A stretch of 64,000 nucleotides of DNA. Origin: Ampelocalamus luodianensis. Taxonomy: Eukaryota; Streptophyta; Magnoliopsida; Poales; Poaceae. A program made the translations under genes and the position numbers. Within the stretch, counting starts at the first letter, position 1, and each line of letters opens with the position of its first letter. This document shows, in pieces, positions 21,806 through 32,146 of this stretch. Below the pieces are notes generated by a model. The model ran no database searches, was not told where the DNA came from, and saw only the letters and a program-made list of their open reading frames with translations. The stretch covers positions 60,647,655-60,711,654 of the forward strand of contig CM070618.1 in the NCBI GenBank assembly GCA_036346255.1, read 5' to 3'.

Positions 21806-22283
21806 TGACGAGGATCTAATAGTCCTCATTTTACCATTTATCTGTAATTAGTATTATGGGTAAATATGACGTCACGCGACTATTAAGCATACCCCTTATA
21901 ATTTGTAAGGGAGAAATCAATCAGGTGGTCGTAAGTTCTTCTATGACCACCCCCATAGTCGTAAGTCTTTCTACGACTACCATGTACTCATAAGTTCTCA
22001 TAGGATTACCTCTGGTCGTAAATTCTTCTATGACCAGTACCTAGTCGTAAGGTTTTCTACGACTACCCCTGGTCGTAAGTTCTTCTACGACCAGCTCTGT
22101 CACAACTTCTTCATAGTTAACTGGGTCCACTTGCCTGTAGGCCCAATTAACTAGGAGATCTGAGCAGTCAATATACACAGTTATCCTCTGGAATAACTAC
22201 GGATAACGCGTCATTATCTCTGATTGATAATCATCAGGCAACGTGGGGAGGTTACTACTCCGGTGATTACCACCATTATTACG
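21806..22283 (+). repeat. Tat 3' LTR (copy A), truncated
   Basis: It begins TGACGAGGATCTAA and shares TATGACGTCA, CATACCCCTTA, the palindrome array (21,925-22,094), ATCTGAGCAGTCAATATAC-like sequence and GGGGAGGTTACTACTCCGGT with the 5' LTR of copy B (53,398-54,183). Similarity stops after CATTATTACGT at about 22,283, where a copia fragment begins. About the last 300 bases of the LTR are missing. Confidence 0.78.
21925..22094. repeat. Palindrome array 3 (inside the Tat LTR, copy A)
   Basis: Six units start at about 21,925, 21,956, 21,985, 22,013, 22,042 and 22,071. Arms vary together (GTGGTC/GACCAC, TAGTCGTA/TACGACTA, TGGTCGTA/TACGACCA). Period is 27-31 bp. Confidence 0.9.
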
Positions 22284-22325
22284 TCTATTAATTTCAGAAG
22301 TTAAGCTTTCAACAAAACTATTATT

Positions 22326-23470
22326 TTATCTCAGTTTCTTTTTTGCGTTTTTTAATTCAACAGTAAGTTTAATCAAACCATGTTCAAGCTCATCGTACAA
22401 TGGTCTTACCTCATCAAGATCACTGTCATCATCATTGTCGTTGTCGTTTCTTGCCATAAAGTACATACCCGTGAAGTCGTCGTTGTTCTTCTTCTTACCT
22501 TTAGCATCATCATGGTTGTGGTCGTCATCGTCACGACTCTCATATTTTGCATCACTCAGACCAAGATGGTCGATAGCAGAAAGAACCTTTTCAGCGAATT
22601 TTCGACGAAAATTGTCACGCTTGGTGTTGTTGTTCTTGGATGACCGACGATGATAATTCTTGTATTTCTTTATCACCTTCCCCTTGAGCTTGGGATAATC
22701 CACCTTAATGTGACCTGGCTCACCACACTCATAGCACTTGATCGAACTTGACACACCACCTCGCTTCCTTATCCTCATGTTGTTGAGTGTCTGGTATGCT
22801 CGTAAGGATATCAACACCAGGTCCTCTTCAGGAAGTTGTTCGAACTGTTCCTCTGAAAAAGAAGACAAAGCAGACACAAGAAAAGAACTCAATGAAACAA
22901 CCTACATGGAGTTAGTCACAAATGCTAAAGATGAAGATTTATCAATCTTAGATGACAACGCTTCCATCTCATAGGTTTTCAATCTAGAGAAAAGATTATC
23001 TATGGTTAAAGTATCTAGCTTGATAGTTTGATTGATAGTTGTGACAACCATCAACTACTCAGAACTTAAAGATCTCAAAATTTTAGTTGCATTATCTTCA
23101 TCAGTAGGAATAATATTAGCATACATAAATTACTCAATATTTTCTCAAAACTAGTAAAAAGATCATCAATAAATTCACGAGGCTTTATAGCAAAATCAGA
23201 ATATTCTTTTTGATAAAGATTTTTACGTACTTTCTTAATTTTAGTGGTTCCTTTATAATAATCGGAAAGAGTCTTCCATATTAAATGGGCATAATTAATA
23301 TGAGTTACGATCAAATTCTTTATAGAAATCCTTGAAATAGCAAGTTATGAGCTTGAGCATTTAGATCAATATCTATTTTATTTAGATTGGTATGATAACA
23401 CAAACCTCACAAGGTCTAGAAACCTTATTCTAAACATCATTACTTTGAGTCTCAATGTAAGCTTCCATAC
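22326..23470 (-). pseudogene. Copia gag with zinc knuckle
   Basis: 23,314-23,075 reads AHLIWKTLSDYYKGTTKIKK then EYSDFAIKPREFIDDLFTSF, the gag (UBN2) domain of Ty1/copia. After in-frame stops, 22,892-22,326 gives EEQFEQLPEEDLVLISLRAY, a knuckle CYECGEPGHIKVDYP, a basic KKYKNYHRRSSKNNNTKRD patch and an acidic Asp-rich tail. In the knuckle the last cysteine of C-x2-C-x4-H-x4-C is tyrosine (TAT for TGT), which would abolish zinc binding. Confidence 0.72.
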
Positions 23471-23546
23471 GACACTTCTAAAACGCAAAATTAGTATCAT
23501 CTAACATGGGGGGGACGATTCACATGCCTCTCTGACGCTATAGTAA

Positions 23547-23561
23547 CCCGCTCTGATACCA
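23547..23561 (-). promoter_or_regulatory. Copia primer-binding site
   Basis: On the minus strand TGGTATCAGAGCGGG is an exact complement of the initiator-methionine tRNA 3' end, two bases from the LTR end. Confidence 0.85.
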
Positions 23562-23563
23562 CT

Positions 23564-24250
23564 TGTAGGATCGTACACCGTAATCAGAGAGGGGTGAATG
23601 ATTGTAATGATTTTTTCCTTCTTACCAAAGATGACTTGCGTTGGATTAAACCGATAACAGAAGACACCGTACTCATAAGCGTAGTCGAAAGAGGAGAGCT
23701 ACCTCGCCACGCACTACTCGAAACGAGAACAAATCTGAGACAATGCCCAGAGAAACACACCGTCGATGATGACTATCTTTCTTTAGAATAAATCTGAGCT
23801 TTATTTCTAAATCATGATCTTGCGGCTACAAAGTATCCTAACAGCACCCCTCAAACCCTAACACGAGAACTCCAAAAGAATCCTCAAAAGTCGTCCTCGA
23901 AAAAACCTTCTTCGAAAAACCACCTCACCGATTTCGACCAGAGCAGTCGAAACATTTTACGACCACGTTCAGCTACGTCACGTGCAACTGAAATCTCCTA
24001 CGACCACGTTCAGCTACGACCACGTGCAGCTGAAGTCTCCCACGATTATGCAGTACTCGTGATGAATAGTACTCAAAATAGACATCACTCGTAGGTGAAC
24101 AGTGCTTAGAGCTACAGTATTTAATAAGCGATTTTCGTAATAAGCAGTGCAAGACATGCTCGAATCACCCAACAAAATAAGAAACGTTCGAACTATCCGA
24201 CCTAAATATTTCAATGATCAAAACTTTCATAAACACAAATTTTAATATAA
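23564..24250 (-). repeat. Copia LTR (outer end approximate)
   Basis: It starts TGTAGGATCGTACACCG next to the PBS. Inside are two direct copies of CTACGACCACGTTCAGCTACG-like sequence near 23,955-24,035. The far boundary could not be fixed because no matching second LTR or TSD is present. Confidence 0.5.
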
Positions 24251-25675
24251 CCTAAATATCAATTATTCATCGTAAAAAGCCCCGACCTATCTAATGGTCT
24301 AACAGAATCCGCGCACACGGCCGCGCGCGCGCGGTGTACCGCGGCACGGGCCTTGCCTGCCGGGCTTGGACCATTCACTGGCGCAGGCGCCGCGCTGGGA
24401 CGAGTTGTCTAGTCCACTGGCGCAGGCGCGTAGATGTGGCGATGGGACGTTGGAGTGGAGTGTGTGTGCTTCCTGCCCTGCATTCGCTGCCCTACTGTTG
24501 TGTGGGAGATTTTTGATGTGGTCGAGCTCACACGTCCCATCCGGTCGAGTGGTCGCGTACGTGCTGTGCCGCGCCGGTGGGCTCCAGGGATGGCAAATGG
24601 CAAGTCCAGGAAAAACAATTTACACTCATCGGGAAAACGAAAGAGAATTGATTTGAAGGTTGTGTTCGGCATTGTGATTAACGAAGAAATCATGGATTTC
24701 TTTTGATAAGTTGGCATCAGTTAACGTCTTGTGGGAACTTGGCGACTGTTTGTCTAAGCACGATTTTCGTCCTGTAGATTTTTTGCGTGGAATAGACGGC
24801 ATGTAACATATGTGTGTTTGTACAGCGGAGGAACCATTTTCTGAGATTTTACCATGTATGACTATGTCTTTGCACTCGGTGTATGCAATGCACTCTGCAA
24901 TCAAAAGCGGAAACACCTGAAGAACAGAAAAATAATAGGAGTGACTGCGTACTATCACATCAAGTACTCGAGTTCAGGACGAACAGAAGCGTTTTATCAC
25001 TGATTCCTCCCGTGGCTGACAGCAGCTTGATCGTTTCTAGGCAATCGCCGTGCTCGTCCTGGTCCTGGGTCGTCAACCTCAACACTTGTATTATTGTGCT
25101 ATGTATGCTGTCACTCAGGGGTCGGGACCCAGTTATTGCGTTGCGTGTACTAATGTTCTGTGTTTGCCGATGTGAGACAACAGTCCACGGGCTCATCGAT
25201 CGATGCTTCTGGTCATCAGGACATGGCGCAATCCGCAACGGATGAAAATGGTGATATATTCCAGTGCCCACGGACCGTGCCTCTGCCTTGAGTCCTAAAA
25301 GTAGCTCGTGAACCTGATAGGCCTTGCTGGGCCTAAATTGGTAGTAACGGCCAGCCTTCACCTCCCATAAGCACAGAGGCCTATACATGCGTCCTTGCAA
25401 AGCCCATCTAAAGAAATGCATGCACTCATAGGTACTCTTGGGCCCGTTTGGAACATAAGACTCACATACGAATTTGTAGGAAATCCTACTGGAGTACTGG
25501 AGTAGCCGAGTGGATGTTTGCTTGCCACTAAAACTGCATTGTTCCAAATGGTACCATGCAGCACGGGTTGAACGATTCTACATGTGGAAATTGTTTTCAG
25601 TATGCAATTTTTTCTTGGACTCAATGTACTATTTGGAAACCAAAACAACAACGTTACTGCTGTGTAAAGGAATAC
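24251..25675. other. Intergenic, no gene recognised
   Basis: Contains a GC-rich stretch (24,300-24,600) with an alternating CGCGCGCGCG run at about 24,320. At 25,440-25,552 a short segment has TTTGGAACA...TGTTCCAAA inverted ends (possibly a small MITE). The longest ORF (24,960-25,547, minus) shows no family pattern. Confidence 0.35.
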
Positions 25676-26515
25676 GTCACCCCAACTACAAAACCTGTAA
25701 CCAGCACCTCACAACTATTAATACCGGTTATCGAGACTATTTCACCCTGGTTTTGATCCAAGTGATGCTGATGTGGAACCGGTTTTGAGCCCAGTCAGCA
25801 TAACCATAAAAATGAAATATATACCGTGGGCCACCCATTAGCCTCATTTTTTTAGAATAATAGAAGGTCAACAACACTTCCGATTTCTATTAGTAGACAC
25901 CATAGTAGTCCACGACCAGATAGAAAAAAAAATACGAAAAACAGAGTTCTCTGCTGCATTTTGCTGCCTTACAAAGACCGTCAGCAAGGTGAGTTTGTTC
26001 CGTTTTTCCTCAATTTTCCCTCTTTGATTTTTTTTGTCACGATTGGTGAGTTGTTTGGCTCTGGATTGCATATTAGTATGCCGGAGGTACAGCTGGATTT
26101 GGGGACTGCTTAGCGCACCTCGCTGCCCGACGCCAACGCCATGGCCGCGCTTTGCTGAAGCTGCGTATGCAGCATGAACACGCTGCCGTGTCGCTAGTCT
26201 AGCGGCGGCGTACCGGCGTGGGGGAGGAGAAGAGGAGGGCAACGCGCCCATGCAAGGGCCGACGATTTGCTTGTTCTTAATTTAAGCATTTTGGATTATG
26301 GCTTCCTACAAGATTTCTGCCACGAACGACAGAGAGGGAGTGGGGAGGAAGGAACAAGAAGAAATGATAGGGGCTGACGGGTGGGTCCGCTATTTGTATT
26401 GGCTGCCACATCTACGCCCTGTCAGCTAAAACCGCCTGCAAATGGTCTGAGGGAGTAAAATAACCGGTATTAATAGTTCAGGGTATCCGTTATCCGGTTT
26501 TGTAGTTAATGATTC
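25676..26515. mobile_element. Long-TIR MITE or foldback-type element
   Basis: The left end (AACTACAAAACC...AACTATTAATACCGGTTA) and the inverted right end (TAACCGGTATTAATAGTT...GGTTTTGTAGTT) form degenerate inverted repeats of at least 50 bp about 840 bp apart. The interior has no convincing gene. The long TIR suggests a Mutator-like derivative. No TSD was fixed. Confidence 0.5.
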
Positions 26516-26699
26516 AATTTTAGATATCAGTGAGTCAAATACTTTTATTCTTCTTGTGTAAAAAGTCAGTAACACAAAACAGTGGTTTATTTTGGTCCTT
26601 ACATGTAGTGGTGGGCATTGGGTCATGCCATGCCGGCACGGCACGGGCCTGCCGTGTTTGGGACGTGTCGTTCCATGCCGACTCGGCCCGGCCACCCCA

Positions 26700-26739
26700 C
26701 CGTGTCGTGTCGTGTCGTGTCGTATCGTGTCGTGTCAGC
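26700..26739. repeat. (GTGTC)n microsatellite
   Basis: Seven or so copies of the 5-mer CGTGT in a row, one copy CGTAT. It lies in the hAT subterminal region. Confidence 0.8.
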
Positions 26740-27084
26740 CCGCCTCGCCTCCGGCTAGGCCCAGGCATGGCCCAAAACCCATCGTGTGGGGCCATGCCGT
26801 GCCGGCCCAAGCCCAGCTCTAGGTAACTATAGACGGTGGAGGCGGTGGCGACGATGGTGGCGGCGACCGCTATCTTCATTCCTCTCGCGCCCGTCTCGTT
26901 AAAAACTTAGTTAAAATTGAATTAATTGCGTAAAAATATGGGCATATAAATATTTTGAGGAAAAAGTAAAATTTTCTTAATATTTTACAGATATAATGTT
27001 ACTACCTCGTTAAAAACCTTACGTCCCAGAGTGAGGTTCCCCGAGTAAGGAAAAGAGTACAGTAACAACATGCCTACATACTAA

Positions 27085-27708
27085 CTATTCATCAATGTCG
27101 AGATCGTTCATGTGTTCGAGGTCAATGTACGTCTGCACGATCTCAAAATCCTCCAGTTGATGTTGTTGTTGCTTTTTAGCCAATTCTCTGTCCTTGGCGC
27201 ATGTGATTGCCTCCACCATCCTAGGCGTGAGGGATGATCTTCTTTCTTCAATTATTCTTCCTACTATGTTGAACGTTGCTTCTGAAGAGATAATGGACAT
27301 TGGCACTAGCAGAACATCCCGTGCGAATTGTGACAACACAGGAAATATCCATTTGTTATTCTTCCACCACATGAGCAATTCTATCTTGCCTCTGCCAGCA
27401 AAATCATGATCGATATTTGCAAAATCATACTCCAAGTAGTGGTTTAGCTCTGAGACATAATTCCACTTGGGGGCCGCCTGAGACTGACAGGACGAAGAAC
27501 TAGACCTGCCCTTTAGCTTCTTCCACAAGTGGGATATCAAGCTTGTCTTTCCTTGTTGCGTCTGTTGTGAGGCATTCGATCTTGCGTTGCTACCGAATTG
27601 GTCATAATACATGAGGGTGGTGGATGGTGAAGAAATGAGGAGAGTGGATGGATGGTGAAGAAATGAGAAAATATATCGCTTCAATAAGCAATTGTGCGAT
27701 AACTGCAC
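27085..27708 (-). pseudogene. hAT transposase, C-terminal dimerisation domain
   Basis: The reading frame contains KWNYVSELNHYLEYDFANID, LLMWWKNNKWIFPVLSQFAR, DVLLVPMSIISSEATFNIVG and RIIEERRSSLTPRMVEAITC, followed by KD and an acidic tail. The W-W-K...FP-L...A-R-D-x-L-x-(I/V)-P-S-S-E-x-x-F pattern is the hAT family dimerisation domain (Dimer_Tnp_hAT). This is only the C-terminal third of a full transposase; the BED zinc finger and RNase H-like catalytic part are absent. The domain segment itself has no stop codon. A domesticated gene is possible but nothing here supports expression. Confidence 0.75.
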
Positions 27709-27719
27709 TCAAACTCCCA

Positions 27720-29128
27720 AATGACATTATATATTGTTTAACTCATAACCTAATGGCTACAATAGTAAGATATCAATTTTTCAAAAAGATATATGCATCG
27801 AATAGGATTTACAACTACCCACTTCCTAAACATAGCATTTTCATACAAGCATACATGCATGCATAATAGGATTTTGCAAAACAAAGTACAGTAAGTAAAA
27901 AAGTGGGATCAACATGATCAAAGGAGATGCTTGCCTTGCTCTTATTGTTCTGAATATGTGGATGGTTAGTCGTTGAAATAATCGCTCGAGCAATCAACGT
28001 CTAATTCAAAAAGAGCTAAAAATGAATTAAATAATGCAAATAAATTCAACAGTAACCAAATTCCAATATTTTTGCATATTCTGGTATAGCATGATTTTAG
28101 ATGAATTTAGAGATAAAAATCATTCAATTTGGAGTTTGCATGCAAAAGTTATTACAGATTCAAATTGGCTCGGTTTGAAAAATCCTGGAAAAATGAAAAC
28201 ATGACGCCGATGGCGCATTTCCGAATTTTAAATTTTCCAGCAGAGAAAACATGTTCTCGCATATGTTCTATTCAGATTTACGCATTCCAGTAAGGAAAAC
28301 GTATTATCCTCTGGACTTACTGAGGTTTACGCCTTCCAAAATAGAAGCGTATTTCATTAAAACTAAAAGCGTACTTTTTATTTTTCGTTTACGCCTTCCA
28401 AACAGAGAAGCGTATTTCATCAAAACTAAAAGAGTACTTTTTATTTTCTTCTAATTTTCTTTAGTCCGACAGGTGGAGTCCATTTGTTAGTAGCTTGGTT
28501 CATGGGAATAGTGTCTAGACCGAGGGTCCATGCGCACAGTGGACGGGCTCACCGAGACGTCCACTGTGCACTTAATCGGAGGGCGCGCGACGGTGAGCTC
28601 GCGAGCGTGAGGTGGACGAAGGTCCCTGTTCGTGGGGCCCACTGTAAGCGATAGAGAGGAGGAATTAGGTTAGGGTTTTGGATTTAAAGCTGAATTATTT
28701 GTTGAATTTTTGTACCGAGCAAACGACCTCAGAATTTTACGAAACTTTTTGTGAGATCTCTTGACTTAATGTAGTTGCTTTGGTAAATTTCTCGGGAGTT
28801 TATCTCTTCTGTGATTTTTTATAAAATTCTTACGAGTTTCTATTTTATGTATTAATTTGTATTTGTTATTCTCAACAAAGTTTCACATAAGTTGTTTAAT
28901 AATTTTTTTCCTGGGATATTATATCCAAGATAATTCTCTCACCTATTATTTTTATTTTTTTCTTATCTAATTTATTTTAAGTGCATGTTTGTTTGTATTT
29001 CATGATTTGCTTTTAAACAAAAAATCAAATTTCAAACATAGCTAGATTTTCATATGCAAAATGATCAAAGTATTTTTTTCCAATTCATTTCTATTAATCA
29101 TTCGCAAAATATGGATTTTGGGATGTTA
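27720..29128 (+). mobile_element. LTR-like sequence ending GGGATGTTACA
   Basis: AT-rich, ends in GATTTTGGGATGTTACA at 29,128, the same end as the LTRs at 32,691 and 46,470. The last ~550 bp is near-duplicate to 32,147-32,691. Left boundary and TSD not found. Confidence 0.5.
28325..28448. repeat. Tandem duplication, two 62-bp units
   Basis: GTTTACGCCTTCCAAA...AGAAGCGTATTTCAT...AAAACTAAAAG is repeated once, starts 28,325 and 28,387. Confidence 0.85.
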
Positions 29129-29488
29129 CAAGGGTGAGGAGGGCGGGCGGCGGCGGAGGATGTTGCGGGCTGGAGGACGGGGCGGCGGCGGGATGGAGGA
29201 CGGGCGGGCAACGCAGCGCAAAGCGAGAGTCACTTAGTAAGACAAGAGTCTAGGGTTACTCCATGGACCTTTGTGGCCTGCCGCCCAGCCAACAAGCCAA
29301 ACAAGTCGATCCAACTGGCTCGAGCTCGACTCGAAAATCTTGCGAGCCAAGAGCTAGGCTTGGCGCAGCTTGAAAACTTCACAAGCTCGAGCCGAGCCGA
29401 CTCGAGCTTGGTCCAATCGAGCTGGCTCGCGAGCATCGAACTATTTTTTTCAGCCCTAGATATAGGTGCGCTTAGGGCTTACGCTTTT

Positions 29489-30650
29489 TTTTTGAGGAAA
29501 ATGGCAAAAGTATTACCATCTTTGCATTAAAGAAGGAGAAGCACGGGAAGACAAACAAAGTAGCCGAGCGACTACGACGGAGACAGAAAAAGAGCAAAAA
29601 CTAAAGAGAGAACACGAAAACAGAGAAACTAACAAGGAAGCAAGGCAAAAGAACAGAAGCAAAAAAAAAAAACAGAATACAAAAAACAACAACGAAACGG
29701 TGATTCTCACGAAATTGCCAAATCTCCTGCTGGTAAAAAGGCCGCCAAATTCTTTGCCTGCTGATTATCTAGGCCTTGGCCTCTTCCTTGATGATCGCAA
29801 CCAGCCCGATGACGTCGATTCGCTGATGCTGAAAAATTCTTTTATTTCTTTCTTTCCAAATTTGCCACAAGGTTAGGATAACTAAGGAGTTTTAGCCATT
29901 CTTGCTCGCGGCCCTTTCACTTTGTGACACAACCATCCACCATTAAGGATTGATGCATGAGTGCCCCAGTGCATCGGCGATAGGCTATTACGTTGTGCCC
30001 ATGTTGCAATAGCGCTCCAAACCCTTTTGGTGTAGCCGCAACTGATAAGGAGGTGATGTGCTGTTTCTGGATTGTTTGTACATAACGGATACCAGAAATC
30101 ATTTAGGATATGTCTTTTTGTCAAGATATCTGCCGTTGGTAGCCGCTCTTGAATTGCCAACCATGCAAAGATTTTGCATTTTTGTGGCGCCCAGGCATCC
30201 CAGATGAGACCGACATACGGTTTGTGTATTGACCCCAAGAATTGCGCCTTATACGCCGATTGGGCCGTGTATGTTTCCGCGGAAGTCCATTTCCAAGTGA
30301 TGTCATCAGGAACTTCAGGAGTGAGAGACACCTGTGCAACTCTTGTAAATAGATGTACAAAGTCTACAAGGTGCTGCTCTGAAATCTTTCTTCTGAGGTT
30401 AGCAATCCACGTGTTTCCCTCTAGAGCTTGTCTCACCGTTCTATTCTTTCGCATAAAGGCTTGGGGCCATGTCTTTCAGGGGCATGCGCCCCATCCAAGC
30501 GTCCTTCCAAAAACTTGCCTTGTCTCCACTTCCAAGGGCAATTTCCGTTGAGATTCGAAAAAGTTCTCGATCCGTCTCATTGACTGGCAGTTTCATGCCG
30601 CTCCACTGCTTCTCGGATCCTTCCATTGATACCATAGCCAGCGAAGACGG
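29489..30650 (-). mobile_element. 5'-truncated LINE insertion with 15-bp TSD
   Basis: The direct repeat AGGGCTTACGCTTTT flanks it (29,474-29,488 and 30,651-30,665). A T-run at 29,489-29,493 is the poly(A) end of a minus-strand insert. Unit 2 of the duplication shows the empty site (33,098-33,115). Coding content is only the C-terminal end of the LINE polyprotein, as expected for 5' truncation during target-primed reverse transcription. Confidence 0.9.
29882..30635 (-). pseudogene. LINE reverse transcriptase C-terminal zinc-binding (zf-RVT) region
   Basis: 30,454-29,882 reads VRQALEGNTWIANLRRKISE, then WKWTSAETYTAQSAYKAQFL, IWDAWAPQKCKIFAWLAIQE, RLPTADILTKRHI, CTNNPETAHHLLISCGYTKR and VWSAIATWAQRN. 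This is the zf-RVT domain found after the RT in plant LINEs (W.W.....Y..KSAY, P.K...F.WLA....L.T, C..C....E...HL...C). The piece just upstream (30,635-30,441: SGDKASFWKDAWMGRMPLKD) belongs to the same protein in another frame. The RT and endonuclease domains are missing. Confidence 0.78.
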
Positions 30651-30784
30651 AGGGCTTACGCTTTTGGAACTAGTTTAAATGGGCTACCGCGCTTGAGCAG
30701 CTAAGGGTTGAAGCCTAATAACCTAGCTACCACGCGCTTCACTATGCGAGCTCGGGAGGCAACTGTCCAAGTACTGCACCGACG

Positions 30785-31100
30785 ATGAGAAGCCGGAGGG
30801 TTGGCTGCGTCTACTCGGACTACTACATGGGCAGGGCGCTGGACACGGGCCTTTTCGAGACCCCGTTCGTCCGGTTCTACGACAATGTGCACTGCCCGTA
30901 CGCAATGGTCCACGAGGGCATCCTGATGAAGGAGTGTGAGACGTGCACGGCGGCGTACCCGAACTCGTTGGTGTTCCTTGACATCCCGGCGTCGCACTAC
31001 GCTTCGGTACACAGCCATATGCCGCGTCCAAGTAAGCAAGTGTCTACGTGCGGTTCGTTACATGGAACTACGGAAGAGTGCGCGTACGCGTGCGTGCTCT
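30785..31100 (+). CDS. Unidentified small ORF, unit 1 copy
   Basis: An ORF starting at 30,785 opens with RRVGCVYSDYYMGRALDTG, then FETPFVRFYDNVHCPYAMVH, EGILMKECETCTAAYPN and FLDIPASHY. I do not recognise the family. It has a close partner in unit 2 (33,194-33,490). The two differ by one in-frame codon (MG versus MVG) and several amino-acid changes without stops. In unit 1 the frame runs on past the point where unit 2 stops because of a one-base difference near 31,005. It could be a fragment of a former gene carried by the duplication rather than a working gene. Confidence 0.3.
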
Positions 31101-31227
31101 TTATGTGGTTGTCCGGAATAATTCTGAAGCTACTACTTGTTTGTTTTCTTTGTGTGACAGGTCGTCCTGTTTATCCCATGGGTCGGCCCATATTGGTACA
31201 AATTAACATACCAATAAATTGTGGGGC

Positions 31228-32146
31228 ATTGCTACAGTGCATCTGTTTGAACAGCTCGAGCAACGCGGCCTCGTCACCGGTGCAGTGGCGCGGCGGTGAT
31301 GCAGAAAACCCAAAATGGGTTCCCTTCGAGCTTGCGCACATGATGGTGCTGGCGGCGAGGGCTGGGATGGCCCGATGCGGTGGTGCGATGAGGTTCAGTG
31401 GCAGAGGAGCTACAGGCTCCAAGCCAACAACGAAACCAGTGACACCCTTGGCTATCTAGCATGCACATGAGCAACTGCAAGTCACTAGTGGCTCACCGGA
31501 AGCAAAGAGGGGTTCCGGGGAAGCTTGGAGATGGCGGCGACGTGGAACCGAGGTGGCGGCGAGGTGCTTCACATGGGGAGGTCACTGGAGATGATAGGGA
31601 AGCTCGGGGAGGCTTGAGGAAGCTCGAGGATGTCCTAGGGATGCTACTGGTGCAGCCAATCAGTCCATGGTGTGGTGTAGCTCCAGAGGCGACTATGGCG
31701 GTGGAAATGGCTGGAGATGGGAAGAAGTAGGCTCAGGCGCGTTCCTGTGGACCAAAGAGGAAATCAAGTGAGGGGAAAGGCTTCTCGTTCTCTGGAACAT
31801 GAGATGACGCAAATAGCGCGAAGAAAAACCCTTGGCGGCGGGAATGGTGGTGGTGGCGCGGCAGCCGAAGTAGAGCTCAAGCTCTACTCGTACTCAAGCT
31901 CAGTGGAGGAGGGGAGAAGGTGGAGGATGGTGAGGAAAGGGAGAGAGAAAGCTCGGGCGTCCTTCTTATAGACGGACATGCGGAAGAATTGTGAGAGAGA
32001 GCGGAGTGTGCCGCGGGCATGGCGGTGGAGCTCGTAGGTGGTGACGAGACAACGGCGGGGTTGGCGAGGAACAAGGCAAGCATGGCGGCGGAGGTGGCGG
32101 GGTTGGGTGCGGAAAAGGCGTGGCGGTGCGGTCTCCAAAATGGTGG
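31228..32146. other. LTR-like GC-rich spacer between the duplicated units
   Basis: Gly/Arg codon-rich sequence with GGCGGCGA and AGCTCGAGG repeats, resembling the interior of the solo LTR at 45,100-45,600. It probably is the upstream part of the LTR that ends at 32,691. The ORFs here are low-complexity and I do not call a gene. Confidence 0.35.

Larger units (their letters stand above)
3418..22283 (+). mobile_element. Tat-lineage Ty3/gypsy element, copy A (partial, heavily nested)
   Basis: Host pieces at 3,418-3,677, 4,273-4,666, 8,329-9,307 and 18,780-22,283 join into the same order as copy B: RNase H, integrase, antisense spliced gene, PPT and 3' LTR. The gaps are an LTR, a solo LTR, a CACTA element and a chromovirus, each with its own TSD. 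Relative to copy B, about 2.1 kb between the integrase core and the far end of the antisense gene is missing near 9,090. The 3' LTR breaks off near 22,283 at a copia fragment. Assignment to Tat rests on the RNase H block after pol, a PBS of the TTGGCGCCGT type in copy B, and the extra antisense gene. The 5' half is outside the window. Confidence 0.72.
22284..24250 (-). mobile_element. Ty1/copia fragment (5' LTR, PBS, gag) on the minus strand
   Basis: Reading leftward: an LTR with its inner end TGTAGGATCG at 23,564, a two-base gap, a PBS (23,547-23,561), a gag coding region, and a truncated end at about 22,284. The LTR start with GTACACCG...AGAGGGGTGAATGA resembles the SIRE/Maximus group, by recall only. 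No protease, integrase or RT remains. The outer LTR end was not located; 24,250 is approximate. Confidence 0.65.
26607..27708 (-). mobile_element. hAT transposon remnant
   Basis: A hAT transposase C-terminal ORF (27,085-27,708, minus) is followed on its 3' side by about 450 bp of non-coding DNA. This holds a GC-rich block with GGCATGCC-like and GTGTC repeats that begins TAGTGGTGGGCA at about 26,607 and includes GCCCAGCTCTA at 26,822, both typical of hAT ends. No opposite end was found, so boundaries are tentative. Confidence 0.5.
28579..31227 (+). repeat. Tandem segmental duplication, unit 1
   Basis: Matches 32,147-33,680 in order: LTR end, GC-rich tract, CTCGAGCTCGACTCG-rich hAT-like piece, then the small ORF block. 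The LINE at 29,489-30,650 is absent from unit 2, so the LINE came after the duplication (or was removed from unit 2). Confidence 0.8.

Noticed and set aside
23547..23561. tRNA-like sequence
   Set aside because: It is a 15-base complement of the initiator tRNA 3' end placed next to an LTR, that is, a primer-binding site and not a tRNA gene.
24318..24336. Alternating CG run as a Z-DNA or regulatory site
   Set aside because: Too short and isolated to support any functional claim.
24960..25547. 195-codon ORF on the minus strand
   Set aside because: No domain pattern, atypical composition, overlaps a probable MITE at 25,440-25,552, and no splice or start context supports it.
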